Source: Gigaspora margarita (lineage: Eukaryota > Glomeromycota > Glomeromycetes > Diversisporales > Gigasporaceae). Taken from it: 64,000 nucleotides of DNA. The notes beneath the pieces were generated by a model. That model was not told the origin of the DNA. It saw only the letters and a program-made list of their open reading frames with translations, and did no database searches. The stretch spans positions 273,255 through 337,254 of the forward strand of contig WTPW01000329.1 of the NCBI GenBank assembly GCA_009809945.1. The letters are read 5' to 3'. Of the stretch, positions 21,646-34,879 are shown piece by piece. The stretch's first letter is position 1. The number at the start of each line of letters is the position of its first letter. A program made the translations under genes and the position numbers.

Positions 21646-22689
21646 GTTTACTAAAAGAAATCTACTCAATTACATATCATATTATATGATCTTGAAATCC
21701 CTTATATATATCTTTATTATTACTTGTTTATTTTATATTACAAGCTAAATTCACATTAATTAATTCTCTGAACATTATCTAGCTTAATAAAAGAAATCTA
21801 CTTGATCCACTTGATTATACCTTCATATCTATAGATTTAAATTGAAATTCTTAGTACAATCTATATCTTTATTTTTATTTGTCCTTATTGTATTTGAGCT
21901 AATTTCTATTTAGAATATTAACTAGATTGTTAAAAAGAATCTACTTAATTACATTTTAGCTTAAGGGTTCAAAATAAAAAATTTTAGATTATTAAATAAA
22001 AACATTTTTAAATTATATTTTTTAACAATTGGATCCAAATAGTCATTGTCAATATATATGTAAATTACTTTGTTCATTTAATCCTTACTTATTTAAATAC
22101 TATATATGTATTATATGGAAAAACCAAGATAAAAAATAGTAATAATAAATTATGTATATATTTATATGCCCACATAATTTTATTGTCTGAAGCCTACTTG
22201 AATAAAAAATACATAAAAAAAATATTATTGTATATAATAAAAAGACAATTTCTATTTGGATACTAGGTGTATTAATACTAAGTTATACAAAACAAATATA
22301 AAAACCAATCAAAATATTGAATTAAATACACTTTGTAGATTATATGCAGATCGTTTTTTGTACAACAAAAATAAAGCAAAAAACAAAAAATTAATAATAT
22401 CTTAAAATTTTGTCTACAAAATCATCTTTGGGGCTCTAATAAAAAAAATTCCTTATAAAATTTTAGTATAAAATATGCTCGTATCCATCCTAGGCATTAA
22501 TCCTAACCCTAATATTAGTAAAAATTTTATTATTTCTTTGTTTATTTGATAAAAATTATTTTAATTTACATATTACACAAATGCCTGTGTTTAATACACT
22601 AAATGGTAAATTAGTTTTTTACTAATAAAAATATAATAATTTATATAAAAATAAAAATCTATATAATACATATAAACTAAAATTATAAC
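21646..22689. other. unassigned AT-rich DNA
   Basis: No gene or clear repeat is seen. Direct words such as AAAAGAAATCTACTTGAT recur at about 21645, 21785 and 21935 (roughly 145-bp spacing), suggesting an old tandem duplication. Confidence 0.4.
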
Positions 22690-23480
22690 CAACTTTTAAA
22701 ATATATAATTGCCTGTATTGTATTGCTTTTAAGTCTATTTCTTTCAAAATTAACTATATTTCTACTTTCACTAAATAACTGTTCTGTAGATGCATGAGTG
22801 GCAGGTATTGATAAATAATTACAGCCTATTATTGCCAATATAGAATATTGTTTTTCATGAGTTTTCTACCATTCTAATATATTAGTTTCACTAGTTTTTG
22901 GAGAACTATCCAAATATGCATTAAGTTCATCATAATCATTATTATTACAAAAATGGTTTGGAACAGAAAATAAAAAATTCTTATTATTGTCTTCATTTTG
23001 TATAGTTAAATTATTACTTAAAATGATGAAATTGGAAAATATAAAGAACAATACTTGTTAAATTGTTTATCAAATCTAAATAAAATAAATAAATATATAA
23101 AATCAATAATAAATTTAAATAAATAACTAAATAAATAATAAATTTATATTTATAAATCTTTTGCATTTTTATAAAACTTGATTATCATTATCATTGGTCC
23201 ATGTTTGAAAATATTTAATCTTCAAATAGAAATCAAAAATTGTAGGAATATAATAATAAGATTTTGAAGTTTTATTATAATATTCTTGAAGCTTGTTCCA
23301 TACTATTTTTGCTGCATTTGATATTTTATTAGAGGTTTGATTATTTATTCTTTTTTTACAATGATCTATAAGATAATTATATATAGAGTATATTGTGCTA
23401 ATTGTCAAATATGAAGAACATATTTTAGTAGAAAGTCTAGCAAATCGTTTTAAAAATAGCACAATATTTTTAAACAATTT
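22690..23480 (-). pseudogene. hAT transposase, C-terminal third
   Basis: Read on the minus strand, the piece starting near 23477 (LKRFARLSTKICSSYLT, then AAKIVWNKLQEYYNKTS and YIPTIFDFYLKIKYF) is the region before the hAT dimerisation domain. It is followed at 22700-22960 by ELNAYLDSSPKTSETNILEW, HEKQYSILAIIGCNYLSIPA, then THASTEQLFSESRNIV and NFERNRLKSNTIQA, which is the dimerisation motif itself. The frame is broken between the two parts, and the BED finger and catalytic core are absent. Nothing shows which end sequences it used. It lies just beyond the 3' end of the minus-strand LINE. Confidence 0.82.
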
Positions 23481-24308
23481 TTAGTCAAATTTTTGTTTTT
23501 TGGCAATTATACTATATTTTATTTATAAAAACTAGTTACATATACAAATGCTATTACTATTTTCAATATACAATATCTTAAAACCTAAATATAATTTGCT
23601 GCTTTTTTATATCTTTTTATTAAATGACAAATCTGAGATTGAATTATTAGAATGGACCTATGCCTGTATTGATCGACTAATTTTTGTTCCACTATGAGTA
23701 TACTCCTGTTTTTACTAACTTCTTAATTTTATTTAATACTATTTTAATGCAGCTACCTGTAGTATTCTTCTTATAATTCTTTTCTTCTGCAGGGGTATTG
23801 GCTCTTTTTCTATCTTTTTTCTCTTTGTATTTTTCTTTCTTCCTACTTTCCTTTTTTAATAATACTTTCTATTTTTTCTATTTAATGGTCTTGTCACACT
23901 TTTACTTTTATACTTTTTTCTAAAATATGACCATCTATTTTTTGAGCTAGGAGTACAATATATTATTTATATCCTTTGCTTGAATCTTTTATAATAGTCT
24001 TGTTCTGATCTTTATATTTGGAATTTTTTGTACTAGCTTTTTTCTTCTTTTTTTAATGTTTCTTCTTTGTTAGTTAAGGTCTTAAACAGGTTTTTCTTTT
24101 CTAGTATATTACATTTGAATAGTAGAATATTCTGTTAGATTTTATCAATTATTTTCTCCTTTTCCTCTTTTCATAGGATGTTATCTTCTTTACAAGTTAC
24201 TAGATGCTCTGATGTTTCTGTCTTTTTTTGCATTTTTGGCAAAGAGTCGAGGAGTAGATTTCCTTATTATTCTGTTGTTTTTTCTTTAAAGTCCATAATA
24301 TCTCTAAT

Positions 24309-24603
24309 AGGTGGCAATTATTTCACCAACAATCACTTCACAGACATCCTATTTCACCAACAAATAATTCACTAACAAGTTTATTTTGCTGACAGTTCAT
24401 TTCACCGAAGCTAATTTCATGACAAAGTAATTCTGGTCATTGTCATTAGGGTTAGGGTAGGGTCAGAGTAAAATTAGAGTTAAAGATAGTGTGCTTTATA
24501 GGTAAAAACTTGTCAGTGAAATGAGCTTCGATGAAATGTATCGAATAATTTGTCATGAAATAGGGTGTCAGTGAAGTGATTGTTGGTGAAATAATATGAA
24601 CCC
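24309..24603. mobile_element. MITE in the LINE with 9-bp target duplication (MULE-like)
   Basis: The ends are AGGTGGCAATTATTTCACC and GGTGAAATAATATGAACCC, with ~50-bp TIRs containing ACAATCACTTCAC and CCTATTTCA. ATCTCTAAT is duplicated exactly (24300-24308, 24604-24612). The interior has GGGTTAGGGTAGGG. It separates the RNase H and Cys/His parts of the LINE. Confidence 0.9.
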
Positions 24604-24799
24604 ATCTCTAATGGCATCTCTAGCGACTACTCCAAATAGCAATTTTGAAAACTATAATAGAAAAAAAAGGTTAAATATAAAAAAAAAATAATAATTAAAA
24701 AAATTTTAGTTGCAATACAAAATTGATCACCTGGAATTAGATTGAAGAGTTAGAGTTTATGTAATCCAAAAAATCTTATCTATATTTTGTATTTTTCTT

Positions 24800-25230
24800 A
24801 TAACATTCCTTGCATTTCTGCTAATAAGTATCTTGTACAAATGTTTAGAGCAGTTCCTTGTTTTGCAAGTAGATCTGCTTTTTCATTATATTTGGACTTT
24901 TACCTTCTTTATAAAGATTTAAAATCTTAGAATTTTTATTTTCTTTTATTAAATCTAAGATTTTAGCATTTTTAGTTTTATCCAACTTTTTGATATTTTT
25001 TTTTTTCAAGGCTTCTAATTTTATCTATTGCTACTAACTATTCATATGTATTTTTATTTTGCTATCTGTAGAAAATATGAGAATGGTTTCTAGAATTGCA
25101 ATAATTTTTTCTCTGGTAGACAAGAACTGTTTACTACTTCTAACTACTATTTCTCTAATTACTTTACCTTTGTCATCTATTTGTATTATCCTTTAGATTG
25201 TAGTAGAACACAGACAAATTTGCCTGCATT
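24800..25230 (-). pseudogene. LINE RNase H domain
   Basis: This degrades the RNA strand of the new RNA-DNA hybrid. On the minus strand: IDDKGKVIREIVVRSSKQF, LSTREKIIAILETILIFSTD (the Glu and the Asp of TDS), SKIKIHMNSQQ, and later NEKADLLAKQGTALN (third Asp, with the family's N-E-K-A-D pattern). The catalytic Asp, Glu, Asp order is readable. The expected N-terminal DGS strand is not found immediately upstream, where an AT-rich segment (about 25260-25800) with inverted ends (TTTAGATTGTAG and complement) interrupts the element. Confidence 0.78.
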
Positions 25231-26091
25231 TTTGCACTTTTTTTGCTCTGATTTACTTTTTTTAAATACCAAGATAATTAAATAAAACTTTGTACAATTA
25301 TATTTGAAAATAAGGATTACTTTTTTGCAAATTAGTTTTTATATTGTAAGAAAGTAAATTTAAGTTAGATATAAGCTAAAAATAGATAACTTTAAGAAAA
25401 AAATTTTTTAAAAAATTTTATCACAATTTTTCTGTAATCTTATCTAGTTTTAGTTTTAAAACTATAGTTCTTAGGACAATATTGTAGTTTATATAAAGAA
25501 TAATAACTTTCATTATTGTAACTTTAATGATTTATTTGTAAAAATTAAGGCTTGTATTAGAAGTAAAAATTTTTTTTATAGATGGGAACATATAAAATTT
25601 AAAAAAACCTAAAGAAAATTTTTAATAGTAAAATGCTAATACAAGAACTTTAAACTTTGATTATACTAAAGTTTTCTAATAAATTTAAAAAATTTTTATA
25701 ACAAAGTTATTAAACAAAACTCAAAGTATATTTTTACTTAGAAAAGATATAGCTAAAATCAATATATAAAATTTTATTAAAGTTTTAAATACTCAAGCAG
25801 ATTTACCTGTATTACAATCTAAGGAATACTATGTCCTATTCTGAGCTTCTTTTTTCAAGTAAAATATTTATGTAGTAAGTAACCATTTCTTTGTCTTGGT
25901 TTTTTTTAAAGCATTTATGAATTCTTCTTTGCAGTTGAAGTTACTTACCAATTTCTCTATATACTAGATATTCTAACTTGGTACTTTCAACTTATTTTCT
26001 GCTTCTTTTCTGTTAGTTTTTTTTCTTTTGATACTATTTCTGATATTTTGATCATATTTTCAGATTTAAAAAGCATTTTCTAGTCCTATTT

Positions 26092-29000
26092 AGGACCCTG
26101 AACATCTCTCATATAGATCATAACTGATCTGCATGAATTTAGACATTTTTGCTACTTCTAAAATTAAGTAAATTTGCTAAATATTGGATTATTATATATA
26201 AATTTTATAGTGATTTGCTAAAACCTAATTTATAACATCTAGCATTAGATAAATAAATATAGTATAAATTTTTTTATTTGAATTTATAGAATTAAAATAA
26301 AAAAAAACATCAAATTTGGTCAAGAACTCATGAAGATATTTTTGATGAAAGTTCCTGTAAACAATTTCAATATAGCTTCTTTGTAATATTTTTTGCTTTT
26401 TTGAAATAACCTACTGTTTGGCAATGATTTACAAGAAATTTTATTATACTAACTAAAAAAATTTTATAATAAAACTTGTAGCGCATATTATCGACTAATA
26501 GAATCTCAAATTTTATAAAAAAATATTAAAAACTCGTGAAGATATTAGCGTTTTTGTAAATTCGGATGCATACATTTTCACAAGTTTTACACTAAATTTT
26601 AAATGCTTCTGAAAGCACTTTCTCAAAATGAAACTTCCAATATATGACTTGACTAAATAAGTTGTTATAATAGATATTCGAGAGTCTTTAATTAAAATTT
26701 CATCAAAAACAGATTAATATTAATGAAGTTATGATGATTTTTCAATTTGCTTTCAGATTCAGAATTTTCTAAAATTTTCAATTTTGATGAAAACAGAAAA
26801 ATCACCATCATAGGCTAGATTTTCACAAGTCAAATGAAACAAGTTACTGCGCACTAAGTAAACTTTTAGAGCATATAATCGACTAATAGAATCTCAATTT
26901 TTATAAAAAAATATTGAAAACTCATTAAGATATTAATGTTTTTAAAATTTGAATACATATATTTTTGCAAGTTTTCCCTATATACAAATATTTTCAGAAG
27001 CACTTTCTCAAAATAAAATCTTCAAAATGTGACTAAGTAAGTTGATATAATAGGTATTCGAGAATCTTTAGTTAAAATTTTACCAAAAAAGGATTAATAT
27101 TAATAAAGATATTTAGATTTTTCATTTGCAACTAGATTCGAATTTCTCTTGTAAACAATTTTGGCATATGATATATATTTTTAGTAATAGAAAAAATCTT
27201 TGTTCAAAGATATCTCTATGAGTTCTTGACCAAATTCAATAAAATTTTTTTATTTAAATTCTGCAAATATATAGAATTCAAATAAAAAATTTTTATCAAA
27301 TTTGGTCAAAAACTCATAGAGATATCTTTGATAAAAAATTTTTCTATTTCCAAAAGGTATATTATATAGAAGCTGCGCCAAATAGAAAAAAAGCTATTAT
27401 GGAATAAATATTTAACCCAAATAACTTGAAATTTTAGAAAAAAAATTTTAATCTATTCTCTATTGATTTTATTGGAGTGCAGTAATTTGTTTCATTTGAA
27501 CTTGTGAAAATCTAGTGATTTTTTTGTTTTTATTAAAATTGAAAATTTAAAAAATCCTGAATCTGGAAGCAAATTGAAAAATCATTATAACTTTGTTAAT
27601 ATTAATCCATTTTGATAAAATTTTAATTAAAGACTCTCGAATATCTATTATATCGACTTACTTAGTTACGTGTTAGAGGTTTCATTTTGAGAAAGTGCTT
27701 CCGGAAGCATTTGAATATAGGAAAACTTGCTGTGTTCAAATTTACAAAAGTGTTAATATCTTTACAAGTTTTCAATATTTTTTATAAAATTTAAAATTCT
27801 ATTAGTCAATAATATGTGCTACAAATCTTGTTAAAAATTTTTTTAGTTAGTATAGTAAAATTTCTTGTAAATTATCGCCGAACAGTAGGTTATTTTAAAA
27901 AAGCAAAAAATATATTACAAAGAAGAGGACCCTGAACATCACTCATATAGGTCATAACTAATTTGCATGAATTTAGACATTTTTGCTACCTCTAAAATCA
28001 AGTAAATTTGCTAAAAGTTAAATTATTACATATAAATTTTACAGCAATTTGCTAAAAACCAATTTATAATATCTAGCATCGGATAAATAAATATAGTATA
28101 AATTTTTTTTATTTGAATTTGTAGAATTAAAATAAAAAAATTTTTATCAAATTTGTCAAGAACTCATGGAGATATCTTTGATAAAAATTCTGGTAAACAA
28201 TTTTAACGTAGCTTCTTTGTAATATGTTTTTTTGCTTTTTCAAAATAACCCACTATTCAGCGATGATTTACAAGAAATTTTACTATGCTAACTAAAAAAT
28301 TTTATAACAAGACTTGTAGCTCATATTATAGACTAATAGAATCTCAAATTTCATAAAATAATATTAAAACTCATAAAGATATTAATATTTTTGTAAATTC
28401 GGACGCATACGTTTTCACAAGTTTCCCCTATATTCAAATATGAAAAAAGCACTTTCTCAAAATAAAACCTCCAAAACATGACTAAGTAAGTTGATATAAT
28501 AGATATTTGAGAGTTTTTAATTAAAATTTCATCAAAAACAGATTAATATTGACGAAGTTATGATAATTTTTCAATTTGCTTTCAGATTTAGGATTTTCTA
28601 AAATTTTCAATTTTAATGAAAACAGAAAAATTACCATCACAGGCTAGATTTTTACAAGTTCAAATGAAACAAGTTACTGCGCACTAAATAAACTTTTAGA
28701 GCATATAATTGACTAATAGAATCTCAATTTCATGAAAAAATATTAAAAACTTGTGAAGATATTAATATTTTTGTAAATTTAAATGCATATATTTTTGCAA
28801 GTTTCCCTATATTCAAATGCTTCCAAAAGCACTTTCTCAAAATGAAACCTCTAAAATATGACTAAGTAAGTTAATAGAGTCTTCAGTTAAAATTTCATCA
28901 AAAACAAATTAATATTGATGAAAATATTTAGATTTTTCATTTGCAACTAAATTTGAATTTCTTTCAATTTTGGCACATGATATACATTTTTGGAAATAGA

Positions 29001-31125
29001 AAAAATCTTTCATCAAAGATATCTCTATGAGTTCTTGATCCAATTTAATAAAAAATTTTTTTTGAATTCTATAAATATATAGAATTCAAATAAAAAAATT
29101 TTCATCAAATTTGGTCAAAAATTCATAGAAATATCTTTGATAAAGATTCTTTTATTTTCAAAAAGTATATTATAAAAAAGCTGTGCCAAATAAAAAATAG
29201 CTATTATGGAATGAATATTTAACCAAATAACTTAAAATTTTAGAAAAAAAGTTTAACCTATACTTTATTGATTTTATTAGTGTGCAGTAACTTGTTTCAT
29301 TTAAACTTGTAAAAATCTAGCCTGTGATAGTGAATTTCCGTTTTTATTAAAATTGAAAATTTTAAAAATCCTGAATCTGGAAGCAAATTGATAAATCATC
29401 ATAACATCATCAATATTAATTTGTTTTTGATGAAATTTTAATTAAAGACTTTCGAATATCTATTATATTAACTTACTTAGTCACATTTTGGAGATTTCAT
29501 TTTGAAAAAGTGCTTTCAGAAGTATTTGAATATAGAAAAAGCTTGCGAAAATATATGCATCCAAATTTACAAAAATATTAATACCTTTACAAGTTTTTAA
29601 TATTATTTTATAAAATTTGAGATTCTATTATTCTATGATATGCACTACAAGTCTTGTTATAATTTTTTTTATAAATTTTTTTGTAAATCATCTTTAAATA
29701 GTAGGTTATTTTAAAAAGCAAAAAAACATATTACAAAAAAGCTACATTGAAGTTGTTTACAGGAACTTTCATCAAAGATATCTTCACGAGTTCTTAACCA
29801 AATTTAATGAAAATTTTTTATTTTAATTCTACGAATATATAGAATTCAAATAAAAAATTTTTATTAAATTTGATCAAGAACTTATAGAGATAATATTAAC
29901 TACCATTATTATGCGAATTACTAACTAATTTGCAATTGCATTACATAATTATTTATTTATTGATATACAATTACGATTAATAATCATAATACATATGCAG
30001 AGTAAGTACCAAGTTGCTATTAATACTAAAGCCTGATTATATTCTACAACTACTTGTATTTATTTTTAATTATAATTGATTAAAGGAGTGACAAAAATTA
30101 GGTGATTTTTTAGAAAAGGAGGAGGTAAAAAATGTTGAAATTATATATAGAAACCTAACCAAATTTATATTAAGAAAGGAGGGAGGGAGTAGGCCTTTAA
30201 TAAAAAATATTCAGGTGATTAATGACACAGCCCTTATTATTTTACTCTATATAGCCATTAATGACTTGTTATATCCAGATTGATCATTATAGCACAACTT
30301 AACTTGTTACAATGATTTTACAAAATGTGATAAAAATAAAATATAACATGCATAAAATCCTAGTAATTTGACAAAATATTCAATTGTGACCCTTTTAAAA
30401 TTAGCTTCAATTTGCTAAATTTTAAATTTGGACCTTAGATCAAATTTGAATCAATTTGCTAAAAAAATATAACATATATTAGAGATGTCTGGGATCCTCA
30501 AAAAAGTTAAGTTGAAATTGTTTACAGGAACTTTTATCAAAGATATCTTTATGAGTTCTTGACCAAATTTGATAAAAAATTTTTTATTTTAATTCTATGA
30601 ATTCATAGAATTCAAATAAAAAATTTTTTATTATATTTGATCAAGAACTCATACAGATAATATTAACTACAATTATTATGCGAATTATTAACTAATTTGC
30701 AATTGCATTATATATTATTTGTTTATTGATATACAATCACGATCAATGATCATAATACATATGCAAAGTAAGTACCAAGTTGCTATTAATACTAAAGCCC
30801 AATCACATGCTACAACTGCTTTTATTTATTTTTAATTATAATTGATTATCACTTTACTTTATATAGCCATTAATGACTTGTTATATTCAGATCGATCATT
30901 ATTGTGCAATTTAACTTGTTACAATAATTTTGCAAAATGTGAGTAAATTGCTAAAAATAAAATATAACATGCATAAAATCTTAGTAATTCAACAAAATAT
31001 TCAATTATGACTCTTTTTAAAATTAACTTCAATTTGCTAAAATTTAAATTTGGACCTTGGATCAAATTTGAATCAATTTGCTAAAAAAAAATATAACATA
31101 TATTAGATATGTCTGGGGTTTCTTG
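26092..31125. repeat. 5-kb block of tandem and inverted repeats inside the LINE
   Basis: It starts AGGACCCTGAACATCTCTC and ends AGATATGTCTGGGG, roughly complementary. Units: 26092-27930 and 27934-29745 are ~1.83-kb tandem copies. Each is itself a large imperfect palindrome (for example CTTCTTTGTAATAT and AGCACTTTCTCAAAAT words reappear inverted), with a ~395-bp direct repeat in one arm. 29746-30505 and 30506-31125 are two copies of a different unit; the first carries a Harbinger-like MITE. The GAATTCTATGAATTC-type palindrome occurs in every unit. No coding sequence is present. Confidence 0.8.
30083..30233 (-). mobile_element. Harbinger-like MITE, family A copy 3
   Basis: The 151-bp element is in reverse orientation: on the plus strand it starts AAGGAGTGACAAAAATTAGG and ends GATTAATGACACAGCCC. 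TTA stands on both sides (30080-30082, 30234-30236). The tandem copy of the surrounding repeat at about 30840-30856 (AATTGATTATCACTTTAC) and the inverted copy at about 56398-56412 lack it. Confidence 0.92.
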
Positions 31126-32249
31126 TTTGTATCTTTTAGACCAAAGGTAATTGATATCTTCTGTATTTACTTTCTTGATCTTTATCACATTCGAGCTTTT
31201 TTTTCATATTTTTAATTGCATTAGGATTTTTAAATTTGTTATTTTTTTTGTTATTTGATAGTGTCTCCTACTTGGCTATCTTGAGAGGTTTTATTTCTTT
31301 TGAAGCACTTTTCTGAAGAAACTTAAATTATTTTCTTTGCTTATTTTAATTCCTATTTTTTCCTAAATTTCTTGTATAAGACCTTTTTTCCTTTTAATCT
31401 AATTTGAAGTCTGTATCTGCTTATATTGTAAGAAAATTCTTTTTTGATTTTTCTAAAACTATCTCTTTCTAAAGTTATTCTTTTTATTTTTTAAACTAGT
31501 TAAAGATTCATTTTGATACAGGTATGTTTCTAGTTCTCTTAATTTATTGCTAGATAAGGAGTTTCTGATTTTCACTTGTGATTATGTAATCTATATACCA
31601 TATTTTTAACTTTTCAGACCTCTTAGTTTTCTTTTCCATTCTGTATTTCTTAATATTTCTTTAATTTATCTTTTTTTATTACTATCTTCCTCAATTTTCA
31701 AGATTCTTTAGACAATTCTTCTTCAATATCTGTTTCTAATTTTTTAATTTCTTTAAGGATTACAGTATTCAGATTTTTTTCATCTTTCTATTATAAGATC
31801 TTTTAATTTAAGAAACCATATTTGTTCTGTTTTTATAAGCTCTAGTTGTGCTTTTTTTAGACGAATTTTTGCTATACTTCCTGCAGTATTTGGGTTATTT
31901 ATTCTAATTATATATTTTATAATTATATGTTTTAGATGATATATTATAGTGAATTTATTCTGCATATATTGGAGTGTGCTAGTGCTATATTAGGGGCTAT
32001 TTGTTCTGTGTTTGCTTTCTACTTGATTATTTTTAATATGAGACTTTGTATTTGATTGCACTTCTGTTTTGAAAGTAGAATATTGTTTAACTTGTACTTT
32101 ATATGAGAAAGCCAAACTCTATTATTAATATATTTTGTCTGTACAATTAAAATATTTTTTATTTTAGTATATTTGCTAGTTTAGCTATCTCTGTTTTGAG
32201 TCTATTTTTGCAGTTTTTGTTTAGGTTTTTCTCTGTTATTTATATACTT

Positions 32250-34000
32250 AGATATCTTGTTAGTTCAGTTTTCTTTTTGTTAACTAGTTTGAATAAATCT
32301 TGTTTGTATACTAATTCCTTAGGACTGTTTGTTTTTTATTGTTTCATGACTACCAGCTCTGTCTTTTTTGGGTTGAGAAGCATTCTATTTGCTTTAAAAA
32401 AACTTTTTGCTAAGTCTAGTACCTTTTGCATATTGATTTGAGAGTTTGTACATAATACTATATCATTAGCATATACAATCACTATTACTATAACACTTTT
32501 TTTCTGAATTTATTAGTAGTAAGATTAACTAACCAGTTAACTGAGATTTTAGCTTCCAATTCTAAGAATTAAAGTTTATAAAGAAGAGGATCAAAATAGA
32601 TTCTCCAAATAAAAAGAATATTACTTCCTTCTGATTAATTCTTTCTGCTATATTAAAATAACCTGTTAAACTATATTTGGTTATAGAATGCAAAATAGAC
32701 TAGACAGGCTGGGCTTTTGTAGATCTAAAACAAAGCCCAAAAAATTTTTTTAGGCCTGATTAAAGCCAAAGCCTAACATAAATCTGTTAAACAAACTAGA
32801 TTGTGCCTTATTTTAAATTAGGCTTAAGCTCAGTCTGGCCCATATTTTATATGGATTTTAACTAATTCTATACTATAAGAAAGATTAAGAGATTAAAAAA
32901 TTATTAGATGCGAATAATCTTTTATTAAATAGCTATGCTGAATAATCTATAATAATGATAGTAATTTTTAGAAACAGGTTTCTATCTAACAAGCATTTGC
33001 TTTTTTATCTATTCATTTATATAATATATACATGTTGTGTTTGTATATATGGTAAATGAAAATATCATACATATATATGTGTATATATGCATATAATAAA
33101 TATTTTTTAAAAAAGTTCATGTATATGACAATTGTACAAAGTACTGTACAAAATATAGTCACAAGATGCTATAGGTTAGAGTAAACTTACTATATATAAA
33201 ATTTTATTTTTGTCATTTTTAATTAGTGCATCTAGATCAATTTAAATATTAGTTTTTGTACATTTTTGCTTTTTTCTTCTTTTACGTGTGTTCAAATTCT
33301 TCATCAGACTGATTTAGATTAGTCAATTTTTGCACTCTCTGGTTGGCTATTTTCTCTTCTGGATCTTGTATTACCTATACAAATAAGTATATTCACAGAG
33401 GCCCAAAACTGGGCCAATATTTTTTAGACCTGACCCAAGCATAACCTGCTTTATAAAAATGTAAGCCCGAAACTATGTTTGAGCCCAACTCAGCCTACTA
33501 ATTTCCAGGTTTAGCCCAGCTCACTCTGTACCTATTTGGTTATAATCTGCACTTTTCTATTTTTAAAGAGATTTATAAATATCTTGATTAGCTGCTTTAA
33601 AAGATTAATTTATTTTATAGCTAGCTTTAGCCTTTCAAGGTTAATAGTATCAAAGGTTTTTTTTAATATCTAGTAAGGTGATTCACAGCTCTTTATTCTC
33701 TTATTTTGTATTTTTTATAAGTGAATTCAGAATATAAATGGGTTCTTGAGTACTTTTTTCTTTTAGTTTGGTGAAGTTCAGACCTTTTAGGATCTTAAAT
33801 TTTGGGAGAACTTCTTTTAGCCTTTTTGTATAATTCTAATTAGGCATATTCTACTAGCTTCTAGTAGCATTATGGGTCTTATATTTTGAAGAGCCAGGTC
33901 CTATTTAAATATTTTGGAGATTAGAAAAATAATCTTCAATCTCTATTTGTCTAGTAAGATTTCTGTCTTTAAAATCATATTAATGAGCTTTATTATAACT
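32250..34000 (-). pseudogene. LINE reverse transcriptase domain, split by an 847-bp insertion
   Basis: Minus-strand motifs: ELWITLLDIKKTFDTINLER (motif A, Asp present, about 33680-33635), then INLFKNRKVQIITKY; after removal of 32686-33532 the frame continues SLTGYFNIAERINQKEVI and LFIWRIYFDPLLYKL (motif B region, E-R-I-N-Q-K). IVIVIVYANDIVLC near 32480-32450 is motif C, where the usual YADD reads YAND. ANRMLLNPKKTELVVM follows (motif D/E). Stops and frameshifts occur, and the second catalytic Asp of YADD is Asp but the first is Asn, so the enzyme is dead as read. Confidence 0.85.
32686..33532. mobile_element. 847-bp insertion in the LINE RT, probable hAT-like element
   Basis: TATTTGGTTATA occurs on both sides (32674-32685 and 33533-33544). 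Removing the segment and one copy restores an open RT frame. The ends carry related GGCTGGGCTTT and AGCCCAGCTCA words, and both subterminal regions are rich in GGGC/GCCC, a pattern seen in hAT elements. On the minus strand near 33370-33290, DPEEKIANQRVQK and SDEEFEH could be a transposase tail. The true duplication may be 8 bp within the 12-bp match. Confidence 0.85.
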
Positions 34001-34879
34001 TCTTTTGCCATTTTGCTAAAGGCCTTAAATAAAGTATAGCTGATTTCCAATACACCTAGTACAGAGGAGTTTTTTGTTTTTTTTTTATTGCTATTTTCCA
34101 GTCCTTCAGATTTATTTACTCAGAACTAGAAAGTACTAGTCTTTTTATATCCATTTTTTAGAGCAATATTCTTCTGCCCAGTCTCCTACTGTTTTGTTGC
34201 TATTTTTCTCTTTTTGTTAATACTGTTTCTTAAAGTATAAGTTAACTTTCTTTTTAACTTCTTCTAGCTCTGTGTTTAGTTATCTTTTTTTTTTTTTGAG
34301 TAATATTAAGTCAATAGTACCTTTGTTTCAAGATCTTTTGAGAATACTTTTTAGCATATTTTTTATCTCTTTTCCTATTATACTATATTTTTTCTTCTGA
34401 ATTTCTACTTCTTTTGCTGCTCTTTGTTATGCTATTAATTTCTTTTCTATTATTTAAATCCAGAGTTTCAGTTGATTTAGCCACTGTATCTCCTAGAGAT
34501 CTTTCTGTACTTCAAGTATCTGTGCTTCATTTTGTCTATTAATCTCTAGAATTCTTGTGTTTGTTTTCTTTTTGGTTTGGCTATTTATTTTTTGGTTTAA
34601 GTTTGTTGTACTCTTCAGCCTAATTTTTTTAGTTTTTTAATTCATTTATATTAGAATTTCATGCTACCTGTTTACGCTTTTCTTCTTGTATACCCTTGAT
34701 GCACTATGTGGTAGTGTTTTACTTGATACTTGCTGGATCTATTGAACTATTTTTTCTTACCTTTCATTTATTTGTTTTTTTTTAGATTTTGTAGGTTGGT
34801 TTCTTTTCTCTTCTTTTCAGAGTTGCTACTATTTTTGATTAATTTGTCCAATTTATTTTTGTACTTGTTCCAATCTTTC

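Noticed and set aside
32450-32485. YAND in the LINE reverse transcriptase as a natural variant of YADD
   Set aside because: Given the many stops elsewhere in the element, a decay change is more likely than a functional variant.
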